Shown here: positions 26,843 to 34,876 of the stretch, piece after piece
How positions within the stretch are numbered: position 1 is the first letter of the stretch
Layout of the letters: each line of letters opens with the position of its first letter
DNA from: Sorangium cellulosum So0157-2
GTDB lineage: Bacteria > Myxococcota_A > Polyangia > Polyangiales > Polyangiaceae
Length of the DNA: 64,000 nucleotides
Assembly (NCBI RefSeq): GCF_000418325.1
Contig: NC_021658.1
Span: forward strand, 10,616,001 to 10,680,000
Reading direction: 5' to 3'
Notes under the pieces: model-generated
The model's input: the letters and a program-made list of their open reading frames with translations, nothing else
The model's database searches: none
Told to the model about the DNA's origin: nothing
Position numbers and translations under genes: made by a program

Positions 26843-27930
26843 GCACCGACCATCATCAGCCCCGCGCTCTGCCCGCTCGCCGTGGGCACGACGCGCACCC
26901 CATCGCTGGGCACCGAGGTTCGACCGACGAACAGAGACACGAGCGTCAGTGCGCCGATCGCGCCGCCGGACGCAAGGCTCACCCATCCGACTTGCCTCAA
27001 GAGATCCCGTTGTTCCTGGAGGTCGCGCAGCTCCGCGCACGCACGCGGCGCGTTCGGGCGGGCACATCGATCCGCTTCCTTGTCTGCGCCACGCAGCGCG
27101 GTGGCCCGATCGTGGAGCTCGTCCTCGGTGTAGGCACTCCAAGTCAGGAACCCGCCGCCGACTATCATGGTTGCCCCCGCCAGGACCGCGCCCGCGATGC
27201 GCAGCTTCGACGCCGTGGAGGACGGCGCCACGGACGAGGCCTGTGCTACTCGCGCGGACCGCTTCGGCTCGCGTGTCATCGTGGCGGCGTCCTTCGCCGG
27301 AATGGCTGCCTGTGTCGCGGCGCGCGGCACCTGCATCGAGATGGTCGTCGCCTTGCCCGCCTGCGCGTCGAATGACTGGAACGCCTCCTCGTGGCCCGCC
27401 AGCCGGGCGCGCACCATGTGTTGCCCGGGCTCCAAGAACAGCCGGTAGGTCCTTGCGGGCGCGCTGATGGGCTTGCCGTCAACGAGCACCTCAGCATCGG
27501 GCGGGTCGACCGAGAGGTACAGCGTCCCTACGTGTGGTGCCGCCTTGCGCTGCGCGGCCTCGAACCGTAGCTGCAGTTGAAGCGGGAGCGCGTCGCGCTG
27601 CTCGAGACTCCAGGCCAGGTGCTCGGCTGCATCACGGTACTTGCGCAGCTCGAGCTCGCACAGGCCGAGCTCTCCGGCGAGCTTCGCGCGATCTTGACTC
27701 GTGCTCGACGCTGGGTCCGCTGCCTCGAACGCTGCTTTGTAGGCCGCGTGAGCCTCGGTCCACCGTCCTGCGTCGCGTGCTCTTCTCGCACGGCGAACAT
27801 GCTCCTTCACCGTCGAACCGTCGCCTTCATCGAGCGTCGAATAGATGTCCTCGGCACGCGCCGAGCTCGTATAGCCGGTTGCGGCGCCGAAGATCAGGCA
27901 GAGAAGCAACGAAGGCGCAACGAATCGCAT
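26836..27930 (-). CDS. TPR-like / PEGA-domain protein with C-terminal membrane segments
   Basis: The start is the ATG at 27930, giving the signal MRFVAPSLLLCLIFGAATG. Residues 30-140 are helical, with TPR-like features (GRWTEAHAAYKAAFEA, LGELGLCELELRKYRDAAEHL). A PEGA motif sits at about 150-210: VGTLYLSVDPPDAEVLVDG, PISAPARTYRLFLEPGQHMV. Two hydrophobic stretches follow (IAGAVLAGATMIVGGGFLTW and VGWVSLASGGAIGALTLVSLF). The same architecture occurs at 62796-63731. It is first in an operon with the two PGRS-like lipoproteins. PEGA proteins are commonly linked to surface structures and kinases in myxobacteria. Specific function is unknown. Confidence 0.8.
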   Translation of the reverse strand: MRFVAPSLLLCLIFGAATGYTSSARAEDIYSTLDEGDGSTVKEHVRRARRARDAGRWTEAHAAYKAAFEAADPASSTSQDRAKLAGELGLCELELRKYRDAAEHLAWSLEQRDALPLQLQLRFEAAQRKAAPHVGTLYLSVDPPDAEVLVDGKPISAPARTYRLFLEPGQHMVRARLAGHEEAFQSFDAQAGKATTISMQVPRAATQAAIPAKDAATMTREPKRSARVAQASSVAPSSTASKLRIAGAVLAGATMIVGGGFLTWSAYTEDELHDRATALRGADKEADRCARPNAPRACAELRDLQEQRDLLRQVGWVSLASGGAIGALTLVSLFVGRTSVPSDGVRVVPTASGQSAGLMMVGAW

Positions 27931-28144
27931 GGCGGGACCGTAATTGCGCCGAGCGCGCGGCGTCAACCGCGACCATTTCGCCGATCGAGGACCTTTTCCG
28001 CGGCAAAGATCAGCTCCGCGGCGTAAATGATTGGCCGGCCCTAGAGGAAGGGCGTCATAGGTAAACAGACCACATCAACCCACATTGACCTACCAAAAGT
28101 TGCCCCTCCGTGCATTTTCCTGAACCCTTCCGGAAGGCTCAGGG

Positions 28145-29245
28145 GTGCTACCAACTGTGGGCAGGCCAGCAAGAACGACCCCCCGCTTCGAGCTCTTCCA
28201 GCGCCTCGCGAGGCGCGTCGGCGTCCCTGCGCGAAACGTTGAGGATATCGCGCAAGATGCGCTTCTGCGGGGGTGGGAGGCACGAGAGCGGATCGAGGCC
28301 GGCGGGGATCCGGCGCCGTACTCCGTCACGATCGCCCTGAACCAAGCACGAAAGCACACCCGGGATGCACGCCGTCGGGGAGAGGTCCTGACATCGTTCG
28401 ACGACCGCGATTTCCGGGACGACTGCCCCAGCCCGGAAGACCTGATCCGCGCCCGGCAGCGCAAAGCGCTCCTGTGGCGCCTGCTCAGCCAGGTCGAGCC
28501 CAGGTACCGCGACATCTTGGTCAAGCACGAGCTCGAGGAGAAGTCGCTCGCCGAGATCGCCGCCGAGCTGGGGCTCAAGCTGGACACGGTGAAGACGCAG
28601 CACCGTCGGGCGCGCGAGGACCTGAAGGAGGCGAAGCGGCGCTGGATGGCGCAACAAGAATCCCGGGGCTGGGACAAAGAGGCCTGCGTCCCGGTGGCGT
28701 TCGGCCTGTTCCGTCGCTCGTGGTGGACGACCGCGCTGCACCTGCAGAAGGTCGGGGCGAAGGTCCTCGTGCAGGCTGCGCTCATCGTGCTGACGGGCGC
28801 CTTCGTCGCGACAGCTCCACGCGCGTCAAGCTCGCCCAGGACGACGCCGCGGTTCCGGCCGGCAGCGGTCCACGCCGATGCGGCCACGCCCCCGGAGCAG
28901 TACACCGCGCAGCCCCTCGGCCAGCCAGACGCACCCCGTGCGGTCGCCGCGGCCTCGCCCCCGGTGCAGGGCATCCCAGCACCCGGCGAGCATCCACCGG
29001 CCGCGATGAACGGCAAGCCCGCTTCGCCAGCCGCAACAGCTGCTCGTTCGTCGCCGCCCTCCCGCGCCGTTCGCCCGGTCGTGAGCGAGCGCGAGAAGGA
29101 CCTGATCCTCCGGGCGCGCAAGGCCATCGAAGCCCGCAACGCCAGGGCTGACGTGGAGGCGCGACGCCTGCTCGAGATGCACGCCATGGAGTTCCCGCGC
29201 GGTCATCTCGCCGCGGAACGCGAGGCGCTGCTGCAAATTCGCTGA
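28145..29245 (+). CDS. ECF sigma factor with membrane anchor and extracytoplasmic tail
   Basis: The GTG at 28145 starts a 366-residue protein. The sigma domains occupy about 1-170: region 2 with RNVEDIAQDALLRGWEARER and region 4 with VEPRYRDILVKHELEEKSLAEIAAELGLKLDTVKTQHRRARE. A hydrophobic helix at about 208-230 (VLVQAALIVLTGAFVA) is followed by a Pro/Ala-rich linker and a C-terminal helical region (SEREKDLILRARKAIEARNARADVEARRLLEMH). The whole layout puts a sigma factor and a membrane-spanning sensor-like part in one chain, as in a few ECF groups with C-terminal extensions. It diverges from the PEGA/PGRS operon, with 214 bp between starts, and is a candidate regulator of it. Confidence 0.8.
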   Translation: MLPTVGRPARTTPRFELFQRLARRVGVPARNVEDIAQDALLRGWEARERIEAGGDPAPYSVTIALNQARKHTRDARRRGEVLTSFDDRDFRDDCPSPEDLIRARQRKALLWRLLSQVEPRYRDILVKHELEEKSLAEIAAELGLKLDTVKTQHRRAREDLKEAKRRWMAQQESRGWDKEACVPVAFGLFRRSWWTTALHLQKVGAKVLVQAALIVLTGAFVATAPRASSSPRTTPRFRPAAVHADAATPPEQYTAQPLGQPDAPRAVAAASPPVQGIPAPGEHPPAAMNGKPASPAATAARSSPPSRAVRPVVSEREKDLILRARKAIEARNARADVEARRLLEMHAMEFPRGHLAAEREALLQIR

Positions 29246-29365
29246 ATCCTCGGCTGCCCAGCGACAGGTAGCCAGCGGTGGAGCCGACGGTGTCCTTGCG
29301 ACGCCAGGCCGAGATCCACCCTGCGCCCGGGCAGGAAGAGGAGCACGTCCAGGAGACACGACGTC

Positions 29366-29956
29366 GTGGAAGGAATGTTGCCGCTGAACACAGCCTCGCC
29401 GGAGCAGGTGGCCATGGCGGAGCGTAAGGGTACATCGCGCCCAGCCGGAACTGCTGCGAATCCCGCAGTGCGCGTTCCGTTCGACGCCATCATGAGGGAA
29501 TCGGGGTTGCTCCGCACGGTGCTGCGCCAGCTCGCCGTCCCCGCAGGCGACCAGCCGGACCTCATGCAGGATATCTCGCTGTCCGCCTGGCGTAGCGTGG
29601 AAGCTGGACGATTTCGGCCGTATCAGCACGTCCCAGTGAAGAAGGCGCTGCGATGCTGGTTGTTTGCCATCGCCTGGCACCACGTGATCCACTACCGGGA
29701 GCGCCTGAACCGGTGGCACAAGGCGCGAGCGGCATGCGCGACTCCGGAGATCGCACCGTCGTCCTTTGGCCAGGTGGAGGCCCGGTTGGCGCTTCGTTAC
29801 CTGGAGCGGCTCAAGCCCGAGCTCCGTGCCGTGCTCGCGGGTACCGCTTTCGGCTACACCGCTGAGGAGATCGCAGCAGAGCTCGGTGCCCATCCAGGCA
29901 CCACGAACAAGCGGCTGCACCGCGGCAGAGGGCAGTTGCGGAAGCTCCTCCGCTGA
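29366..29956 (+). CDS. ECF-type RNA polymerase sigma factor
   Basis: The GTG at 29366 gives a 196-residue protein; an ATG three codons in is possible. Region 2-like sequence appears as VPAGDQPDLMQDISLSAWRS and CWLFAIAWHHVIHYRERLNR. Region 4 is LKPELRAVLAGTAFGYTAEEIAAELGAHPGTTNKRLHRGRG. It is a paralogue of 22524-23087 (shared D-x-x-Q-x-x-x-L-x-AWRS and WLxxIAW patterns). It follows the membrane-anchored sigma gene on the same strand by 120 bp. Three sigma factors within 7 kb around one surface-protein operon is unusual. Confidence 0.8.
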   Translation: MEGMLPLNTASPEQVAMAERKGTSRPAGTAANPAVRVPFDAIMRESGLLRTVLRQLAVPAGDQPDLMQDISLSAWRSVEAGRFRPYQHVPVKKALRCWLFAIAWHHVIHYRERLNRWHKARAACATPEIAPSSFGQVEARLALRYLERLKPELRAVLAGTAFGYTAEEIAAELGAHPGTTNKRLHRGRGQLRKLLR

Positions 29957-30049
29957 ACGAGGTGCTGAATGACCGTCCCGCGCCCGGAGCCCCCGCGGGA
30001 GCCGGACTGGCCGCTCTCTCGCCAAGACAGGCGAGCTATCGTCCGCCCG

Positions 30050-30298
30050 TCATGACCCGTGACCCGACCCCTCCACCTTCGCGAGCCGCTTCTCGCACCT
30101 CTCGATCGCCTCGACGATCTTCGCCTTGCGCTCGCGCTCCGTTCGCCAGCGCCGCGGCTCCGGCAGACCGAGCCACCGGGCGAGGCGCTCCAGCGCAGCG
30201 ACATCGGCGCGGAAGAGACTCTCACGGCGCAGGCGGATCACGATGGCGGCAGGGTAGATCCTCGGTGCCGCGGCGTCCGCATTTCGCTCGGCGAGCAT
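30050..30298 (-). CDS. Small basic helical protein, 82 aa, possible
   Basis: Within a longer minus-strand frame, the C-terminal 60 residues look protein-like: IRLRRESLFRADVAALERL, WLGLPEPRRWRTERERKAK and IVEAIERCEKRLAKVEG. An ATG at 30298 would start it. The LERLARWLGLPEP...KIVEAI arrangement recalls SAP/HeH-like nucleic-acid-binding helices, but this is only suggestive. Upstream residues of the open frame are low-complexity shadow. Confidence 0.45.
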   Translation of the reverse strand: MLAERNADAAAPRIYPAAIVIRLRRESLFRADVAALERLARWLGLPEPRRWRTERERKAKIVEAIERCEKRLAKVEGSGHGS

Positions 30299-30439
30299 CC
30301 CACGTACACCGCCGCCTGCGTGCTCTCGCCGCTCCGGGCCGAGCCGGCCGCGCGGCACGCTTCGGGTGGGCAGGGGCGACGTAGCTCGCCACGGTCGGGC
30401 GTGTCGAGCTGGTCGAGGAGGACCTGAGCACCATCGCCG

Positions 30440-30916
30440 ATGCGGCGCGGGCCCTGGATGGCCTCGCAGAGCAACCGGCGCGTCGAGGCCGTGCACCTCG
30501 CCTCCTGGGGCAGCGAGGAGAGCAGCGTCGGCCTGCCCCCGACGACGACGTACGCCGACTGGCTGGACGCCGGCTCGCGCGTCTTCCGCGTCGACGTGCC
30601 CAACGTGGAGCCGCTCGACGTGCTGCTCTTGGACTGCTCCTTCACGCTCGAGTTCCTGGCCAGCGGCACCAACGACCAGGCGCGCGTCCGGCTCGTCGCC
30701 GTGGCGCCGAACGGGTCGACGGTGGTCCCCACGGGCGCGCACGTCGCGTCCGAGCTGCGGAACTCCAGGGCCCCGGTGGCGATCTCCGGCTTCCTCGTGG
30801 CGGCCCAGGCCGGGACCTACCGGATCAAGCTCCAGGGCAAGCCCCGGAACGGCGACCCTGGGCAGCTCGGCATCTACGACGCCTTCGTGCTCCGCGTCCT
30901 GCACCTGAAGAGGTAA
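30440..30916 (+). CDS. Conserved hypothetical, beta-rich, 158 aa
   Basis: The ATG at 30440 or 30458 starts it; a stop at 30425-30427 prevents extension upstream. The chain is beta-rich, with TYADWLDAGSRVFRVDVP, PLDVLLLDCSFTLEFLA and GTYRIKLQGKPRNGDPGQ, recalling a jelly-roll or pre-peptidase-type domain. No signal peptide is seen. The next gene starts 2 nt after its stop, so they form an operon. Both look like structural or binding modules; I do not recognise a family. Confidence 0.6.
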   Translation: MRRGPWMASQSNRRVEAVHLASWGSEESSVGLPPTTTYADWLDAGSRVFRVDVPNVEPLDVLLLDCSFTLEFLASGTNDQARVRLVAVAPNGSTVVPTGAHVASELRNSRAPVAISGFLVAAQAGTYRIKLQGKPRNGDPGQLGIYDAFVLRVLHLKR

Positions 30917-30918
30917 CC

Positions 30919-31341
30919 ATGTCGAGGGTCCTGAACTGGATCGACACGCTGTTCTTCGGCGTCCGCCGCATCTTCGCCGCCGGCGTCGAGCTACCGGAGC
31001 GCCCCGCCCTGAACTTTGTTGGGGCGGTGGTCACCGACAACCCGGCCGAGAACCGGACCGACGTGTTCATCCCGGGGACGTGGCTCATCAGCCCCGTCGT
31101 GATGACCTCCTACACGGCCCGGCCGTGGGAGTTCGTGCGGGTCAACGCACACGACCCGGTGACGATCCGACTTCCTCCGGCCGCGAGCAGCGCCGGCTCC
31201 GAGGTCGTCATCAGGGAGATCGCCGGCGAGGAGGAGGCGATCGAGCTCTTCACGAGCACGGGCCAGCAGATCGCACGGAACGGGTACCCCAACGGGACGA
31301 TCCGGCTGCTCTGCGACGGCGCGACGTGGATCGTGCTCTGA
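30919..31341 (+). CDS. Conserved hypothetical, tail-fibre-like beta protein, 140 aa
   Basis: It starts with ATG at 30919, two bases after the preceding stop. Motifs include LPERPALNFVGAVVTDNPAENRTDV, IPGTW and TSYTARPWEFVRVNAHDPVT, and it ends NGTIRLLCDGATWIVL. The pattern of an N-domain followed by a beta-strand region that ends in a DGxxW-like motif is common in phage tail-collar or fibre-tip proteins. In this context it could be a piece of a phage-like or contractile-injection module, but no other such genes flank it. Confidence 0.6.
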   Translation: MSRVLNWIDTLFFGVRRIFAAGVELPERPALNFVGAVVTDNPAENRTDVFIPGTWLISPVVMTSYTARPWEFVRVNAHDPVTIRLPPAASSAGSEVVIREIAGEEEAIELFTSTGQQIARNGYPNGTIRLLCDGATWIVL

Positions 31342-31713
31342 CGAGCTCAGCAGTAGGGGACCAGGACGGGCAGGGCGCCCGAGCCTGAGGCGGAGGAGGA
31401 GCACACTCCCGGTGCGGCGGCAGTGGCCGGAGCCGCGGCCCGGCGCTCCGTCATCGTCCGCCCGCCAGGCGTCGGTGAGCCCCGGGGCGGCTCCCTGCAG
31501 CGGGCTGCCGTGGCGATCGGGCAGAGCTAGGGCTTACACAACCGGCGGCGTCCGGCGACGACCAGGGGACCCAGCTAGCGCTTCGATTTACACTCCCAAA
31601 TTCGATGCGTCCTGTGTGGTTTCGTGATACAGCCATGTCCATAGCTGCATTCGGAAGTGCATACCTATGGATGTCTGAATGTGGCAGCACATGAATGTCT
31701 CTAAGGATCAACG
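31342..31713. other. Intergenic region upstream of the SIR2-TPR gene
   Basis: No gene is seen. Base composition falls towards AT from about 31570. AAGGA (31704-31708) just before the ATG at 31714 serves as ribosome binding site. I could not pick a credible promoter. Confidence 0.4.
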
Positions 31714-33639
31714 ATGAGCAACACACCAGAAACGTGGACTCTGAAAGGGTTTCTAAATCACTTCGAATTTGTTCACAGCAAGATGGAAGATCACGCATTC
31801 GCGTGGGTCCTGGGGGCCGGAGCCTCCAAAGCGTCCGGCATTCCTACCGGCGGAGAACTGGTCGAGCGATGGCTGAAAGAGCTCCACGAGCGCTTAGACA
31901 CCACAGATTCTCCCATTGAGACATGGGCGACCGCCGAGAACCTTAAGATCAGCAACTTCACATATTCGAACGCAGCCACATTCTACCCTCGGGTATACGA
32001 GCGCCGATTCTGCAACAATCCCGAAGAAGGATTTGCGTGTCTAGAAGACATGATGGCACGCATCGAACCTAGTCCTGGGTACTCGATTCTCGCAAAAGCG
32101 ATGGAATCAACACGGCACCGCGTGGTCATCACTACCAACTTCGACAACCTCGTCGCCGATGCTCTAGCCATCTACACAACTGCGTATCCGCTAGTAGCCG
32201 GTCATGAATTACTCACGAGCTTCGTCCGTGTAGCCATGCGCAGGCCATTGGTCTGCAAGATTCACCGAGACCTGCTGCTGGCTCCCAAAAATGATTCTAG
32301 AAGCCTCAAACGCCTTCACGAATCCTGGGCAGCGACCCTGAGGAATCTTTTCTCTCAGTTTACGCCGATATTCATTGGCTACGGTGGCAACGACGACAGC
32401 CTTATGGACCTATTAGAATCTCTGGAACCAGGAGAAATTAAGGGTCAGGCAGTCTGGTGTTATTACGAAAAAAGCGAGCCGAGTGAGCGCATATGCAACC
32501 TGGTTGCTCAACACCGCGGGATTTTGGTTCCAACCCCAGACTTCGACACTTTGATGCTACTTGTTGGATCCAAGATGAAGATTGAACCGCTAGGTCATGT
32601 GCTAGGAAAACGAGCAGAAGAACGCGTCGGAACATACCAGAAACGAATACTAGATCTTGATGTTATCAGGCACCCGGAGTTAATCCCAGCACTTGAATCC
32701 GCAGTGGGACGAGCAAACGTGGGTTGGTGGGCCTGGGAGCTAAAAGCGAAGGCCGAAAAAGATCCAAGCAGGAAGGAGCAGGTTTACCGGCTTGGGATTC
32801 AGCGCTATCCAGATAGCCTCGAACTCCACAGAAACCTCGCGTATTCCCTTTGGAGGGACCAAGAAAATGTAGCAGATGCAGAAAGGATTGCGAGATCGGC
32901 ACATAGTCTCAAACCCAACAGCGCACAAAGCAATGTCCTCCTGGCCGCTATCCTGTCTGCCGATTCAGCGAGTTGGGACGAGGCCGAGCATCTGTTCCGC
33001 CGTGCAGTCGAGCTTGATCCCAAAGCTCTGAGCGCCCTCATGGCACTTGCCTACTTTTTGAGTTGGAAGAAGAAAGAACTCGAGGAAGCCGAAAAACTAC
33101 ACAGACTCGCGATCCAAAACGCTCCTCAAGAATCAGTCGCCTATGGCGGCTTCGCAAATTTCTTATGGCAGCACAAAAACGATGTGCTTGGCGCCGAAGA
33201 GCATTACATGTACGCGCTTGAGCTCGACCCCGACAACGCGAACGCTCGCGTCAATTTCTCCGGGCTGTTGCTGTCTCAAGATCGACCGTTGGAGGCACTG
33301 CCATCTGCTAAACGATCATTTAAACAGAGTCAACTAGATCTTAGCACCATCACAGCAGAGTCACTATTCTACATCGGCATGGGTGAACAATTTTTGGGCC
33401 GCGACGACAGCGCAGCGCTCGCGCAACTAAAGACACTATTTCATCTCGGATTTCGGCGGGGCGAATGGTCGTTCGATTCAGTGTTGGCAGCGGCAAAACG
33501 ACGGCTTTCCTCGGAGCAGCTCGATATGTACACAGCCATTTCTGCTGCAATATTAGACAAACGTAACGTCGATGATCTGGAAAGACTTGATCGATGGAAG
33601 GCACTTACACCGGTTCCGCTGGGTGGCACTGCCCGCTAG
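31714..33639 (+). CDS. SIR2-like NAD-binding protein fused to TPR repeats (candidate defence NADase)
   Basis: Residues 25-240 form a SIR2_2-type domain: GAGASKASGIPTGGELV (34-50) for the Rossmann loop, VVITTNFDNL (137-146), IFIGYGGNDDSLMDLLE (219-235). The likely catalytic His184 lies in CKIHRDLL; the usual KxHG has Arg in place of Gly. Residues 360-570 are TPR repeats (SLELHRNLAYSLWRDQENVADAERI, WDEAEHLFRRAVELDPKALSAL, AEEHYMYALELDPDNANARV). SIR2-domain proteins with helical-repeat sensors deplete NAD(+) upon phage infection (for example DSR1/DSR2, Thoeris ThsA). No signal peptide or membrane helix is present. The gene is strikingly AT-rich relative to flanks and sits at the island edge. Anti-phage activity is inferred, not shown. 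Confidence 0.85.
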   Translation: MSNTPETWTLKGFLNHFEFVHSKMEDHAFAWVLGAGASKASGIPTGGELVERWLKELHERLDTTDSPIETWATAENLKISNFTYSNAATFYPRVYERRFCNNPEEGFACLEDMMARIEPSPGYSILAKAMESTRHRVVITTNFDNLVADALAIYTTAYPLVAGHELLTSFVRVAMRRPLVCKIHRDLLLAPKNDSRSLKRLHESWAATLRNLFSQFTPIFIGYGGNDDSLMDLLESLEPGEIKGQAVWCYYEKSEPSERICNLVAQHRGILVPTPDFDTLMLLVGSKMKIEPLGHVLGKRAEERVGTYQKRILDLDVIRHPELIPALESAVGRANVGWWAWELKAKAEKDPSRKEQVYRLGIQRYPDSLELHRNLAYSLWRDQENVADAERIARSAHSLKPNSAQSNVLLAAILSADSASWDEAEHLFRRAVELDPKALSALMALAYFLSWKKKELEEAEKLHRLAIQNAPQESVAYGGFANFLWQHKNDVLGAEEHYMYALELDPDNANARVNFSGLLLSQDRPLEALPSAKRSFKQSQLDLSTITAESLFYIGMGEQFLGRDDSAALAQLKTLFHLGFRRGEWSFDSVLAAAKRRLSSEQLDMYTAISAAILDKRNVDDLERLDRWKALTPVPLGGTAR

Positions 33640-33703
33640 GTCGGTACGCAGTTCTGGGCGTGTGACCTCCGTGTGCCCCGACGTCAGGGGGCGGGGCTCC
33701 CTC

Positions 33704-33831
33704 TGCGAGGCCGGCATGGGCGAGGAGCTCCCAGGCGCCGCTGATGACCGTGGCCCGGCGGATCCAGTGGTCCAGCTCGGCGAGGCCGGTGCTCGCGAGG
33801 ACGCGCTCCCGCACCGCCGTGGGCCGCAGAG
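33704..33831 (-). pseudogene. C-terminal remnant of an Rpn-like (PD-(D/E)XK) protein
   Basis: The minus-strand frame reads AVRERVLASTGLAELDHWIR then RATVISGAWELLAHA. This matches the C-terminus of the intact protein at 46065-46973 (DVRERVLVSTDVAELDRWLR, RAAVVSDARELLA). No N-terminal part remains. It is flanked on both sides by GTGTGACCTCCGTGTGCCCC repeats. Confidence 0.7.
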
Positions 33832-33870
33832 ACATCCGGCCCACGGGGCTCAAGGCATGGCGGCGCTGCC

Positions 33871-34062
33871 GTGTGACCTCCGTGTGCCCCGACTCCAGGG
33901 CACGGGGCTCCACGAGAGGGCACTCGGGTATACGAGAGGAATCGAGCCCTCGATGGCCTCTGACACCGCTCCGACGCGTCCGATGCGGCGTCCGCCGTAT
34001 CTCTCGCGCATGCTGGTCATCAGTTCAGCTCCGGGTTCGATTCCCGGCGCCTCCACCAAGAA
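33871..34062 (+). repeat. 192-bp repeat ending in the ssrA 3' end (copy 1 of an inverted pair)
   Basis: This sequence matches the reverse complement of 43953-44144 over its full length with few differences. It begins GTGTGACCTCCGTGTGCCCC and ends with CCGGGTTCGATTCCCGGCGC then CTCCACCA, identical to the last 28 bases of ssrA. It is not a folded tRNA by itself. It behaves like an element end joined to an att site. Confidence 0.8.
34031..34058 (+). repeat. Duplicated ssrA 3' end (att-like core)
   Basis: These 28 bases are identical to 8858-8885, the T-arm, acceptor and CCA of tmRNA. They are followed by the same terminator and flank, suggesting the displaced 3' end left by integration at ssrA. 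Confidence 0.8.
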
Positions 34063-34093
34063 GACACGGCGAGAGCCGTGTCTTCTTGCTTTT
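34061..34093 (+). terminator. Duplicated ssrA terminator
   Basis: The stem AAGACACGGC/GCCGTGTCTT with GAGA loop and CTTGCTTTT is identical to 8888-8920 but has no intact tmRNA upstream. Confidence 0.75.
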
Positions 34094-34515
34094 GTGTGAC
34101 CTGCGTGTGACCTGCGTGTGACCTGACAAATTTTGGCGACGCTGGATTTGGGGCGGGGCCGGTGTAGGCAGGACCACCGGGATCGGGCGCGGCGGGTGAC
34201 GCCAGGGTACGGGGCTCCACGGAGTTCCACGGCGGGCGAGCGGCTGACACCACGCCGGCGGGGCCGACCCCGGGTCCGAGTTGGCGTGCTGGCGTACTGC
34301 GCAGCCTTAAGCCAGGCGAGCGGGCGCCACGGCGCAGGGAGGAAATAGGCGCAGGTGGGACCTCTCCCCTGCGGGGCTGCCCCCGTCCGCTCTGCCGGCG
34401 ATGCCCTGCCAAGCCCATGCCTCCTCTTGACACGGGACGGTATCTCCGTTGACCTCGCAGAGTGGGGTAGCGATGGGAGCAGCCGGAGCGGCAGCGAGGA
34501 CCAGAGAGACCGCTC
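34094..34515 (+). repeat. Dispersed repeat, copy B (displaced ssrA flank)
   Basis: It has the same order of blocks as 8921-9330: three GTGTGACCTGC units, CGGGTGACGCCAGGGTACGG, then TGACACGGGACGGTATCTCC with TTGACCTCGCAGAG. About 34516-34876 beyond it holds no gene I can support. Confidence 0.75.
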
Positions 34516-34876
34516 CGATGCGGTGCCCGGTCGCGCGAGCACAGCACTCGGCGGCAGCTGCTGCGATGTCATCGGAAGGGACGTCTCGTTGTCAGACATC
34601 CTGTCCGAAGCCGTGGAGATTGGCAGGGTTACCGCACATCCAGCAACAGGATCGATCCTATCGCAGCTCTCCACATTGCCGTGTTGTCGGGAGCGCTCTC
34701 CCAAGATTGAGGCGGCCTTGGCCAACGTTGCAGCGCGCACACCACAATGTTATCCAGGCCATGCTACGCAGCTAACGACGCTTTTAGGATTCTCGCCCGG
34801 CCCGTCTCAAACCTGTTGATATTTCCCGCACCTGCAGCAGCACTGGGCTGTTCGACGGGATCCTTATCTATGGATC

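Noticed and set aside
30050..30904. Full 284-aa minus-strand frame
   Set aside because: Most of it is the shadow of the plus-strand gene at 30440-30916; only the last ~80 residues look real and are listed separately.
34020..34062. A tRNA gene at the ssrA-like core
   Set aside because: Only T-arm and acceptor 3' strand are present; no D-arm, anticodon arm or 5' acceptor is found upstream.
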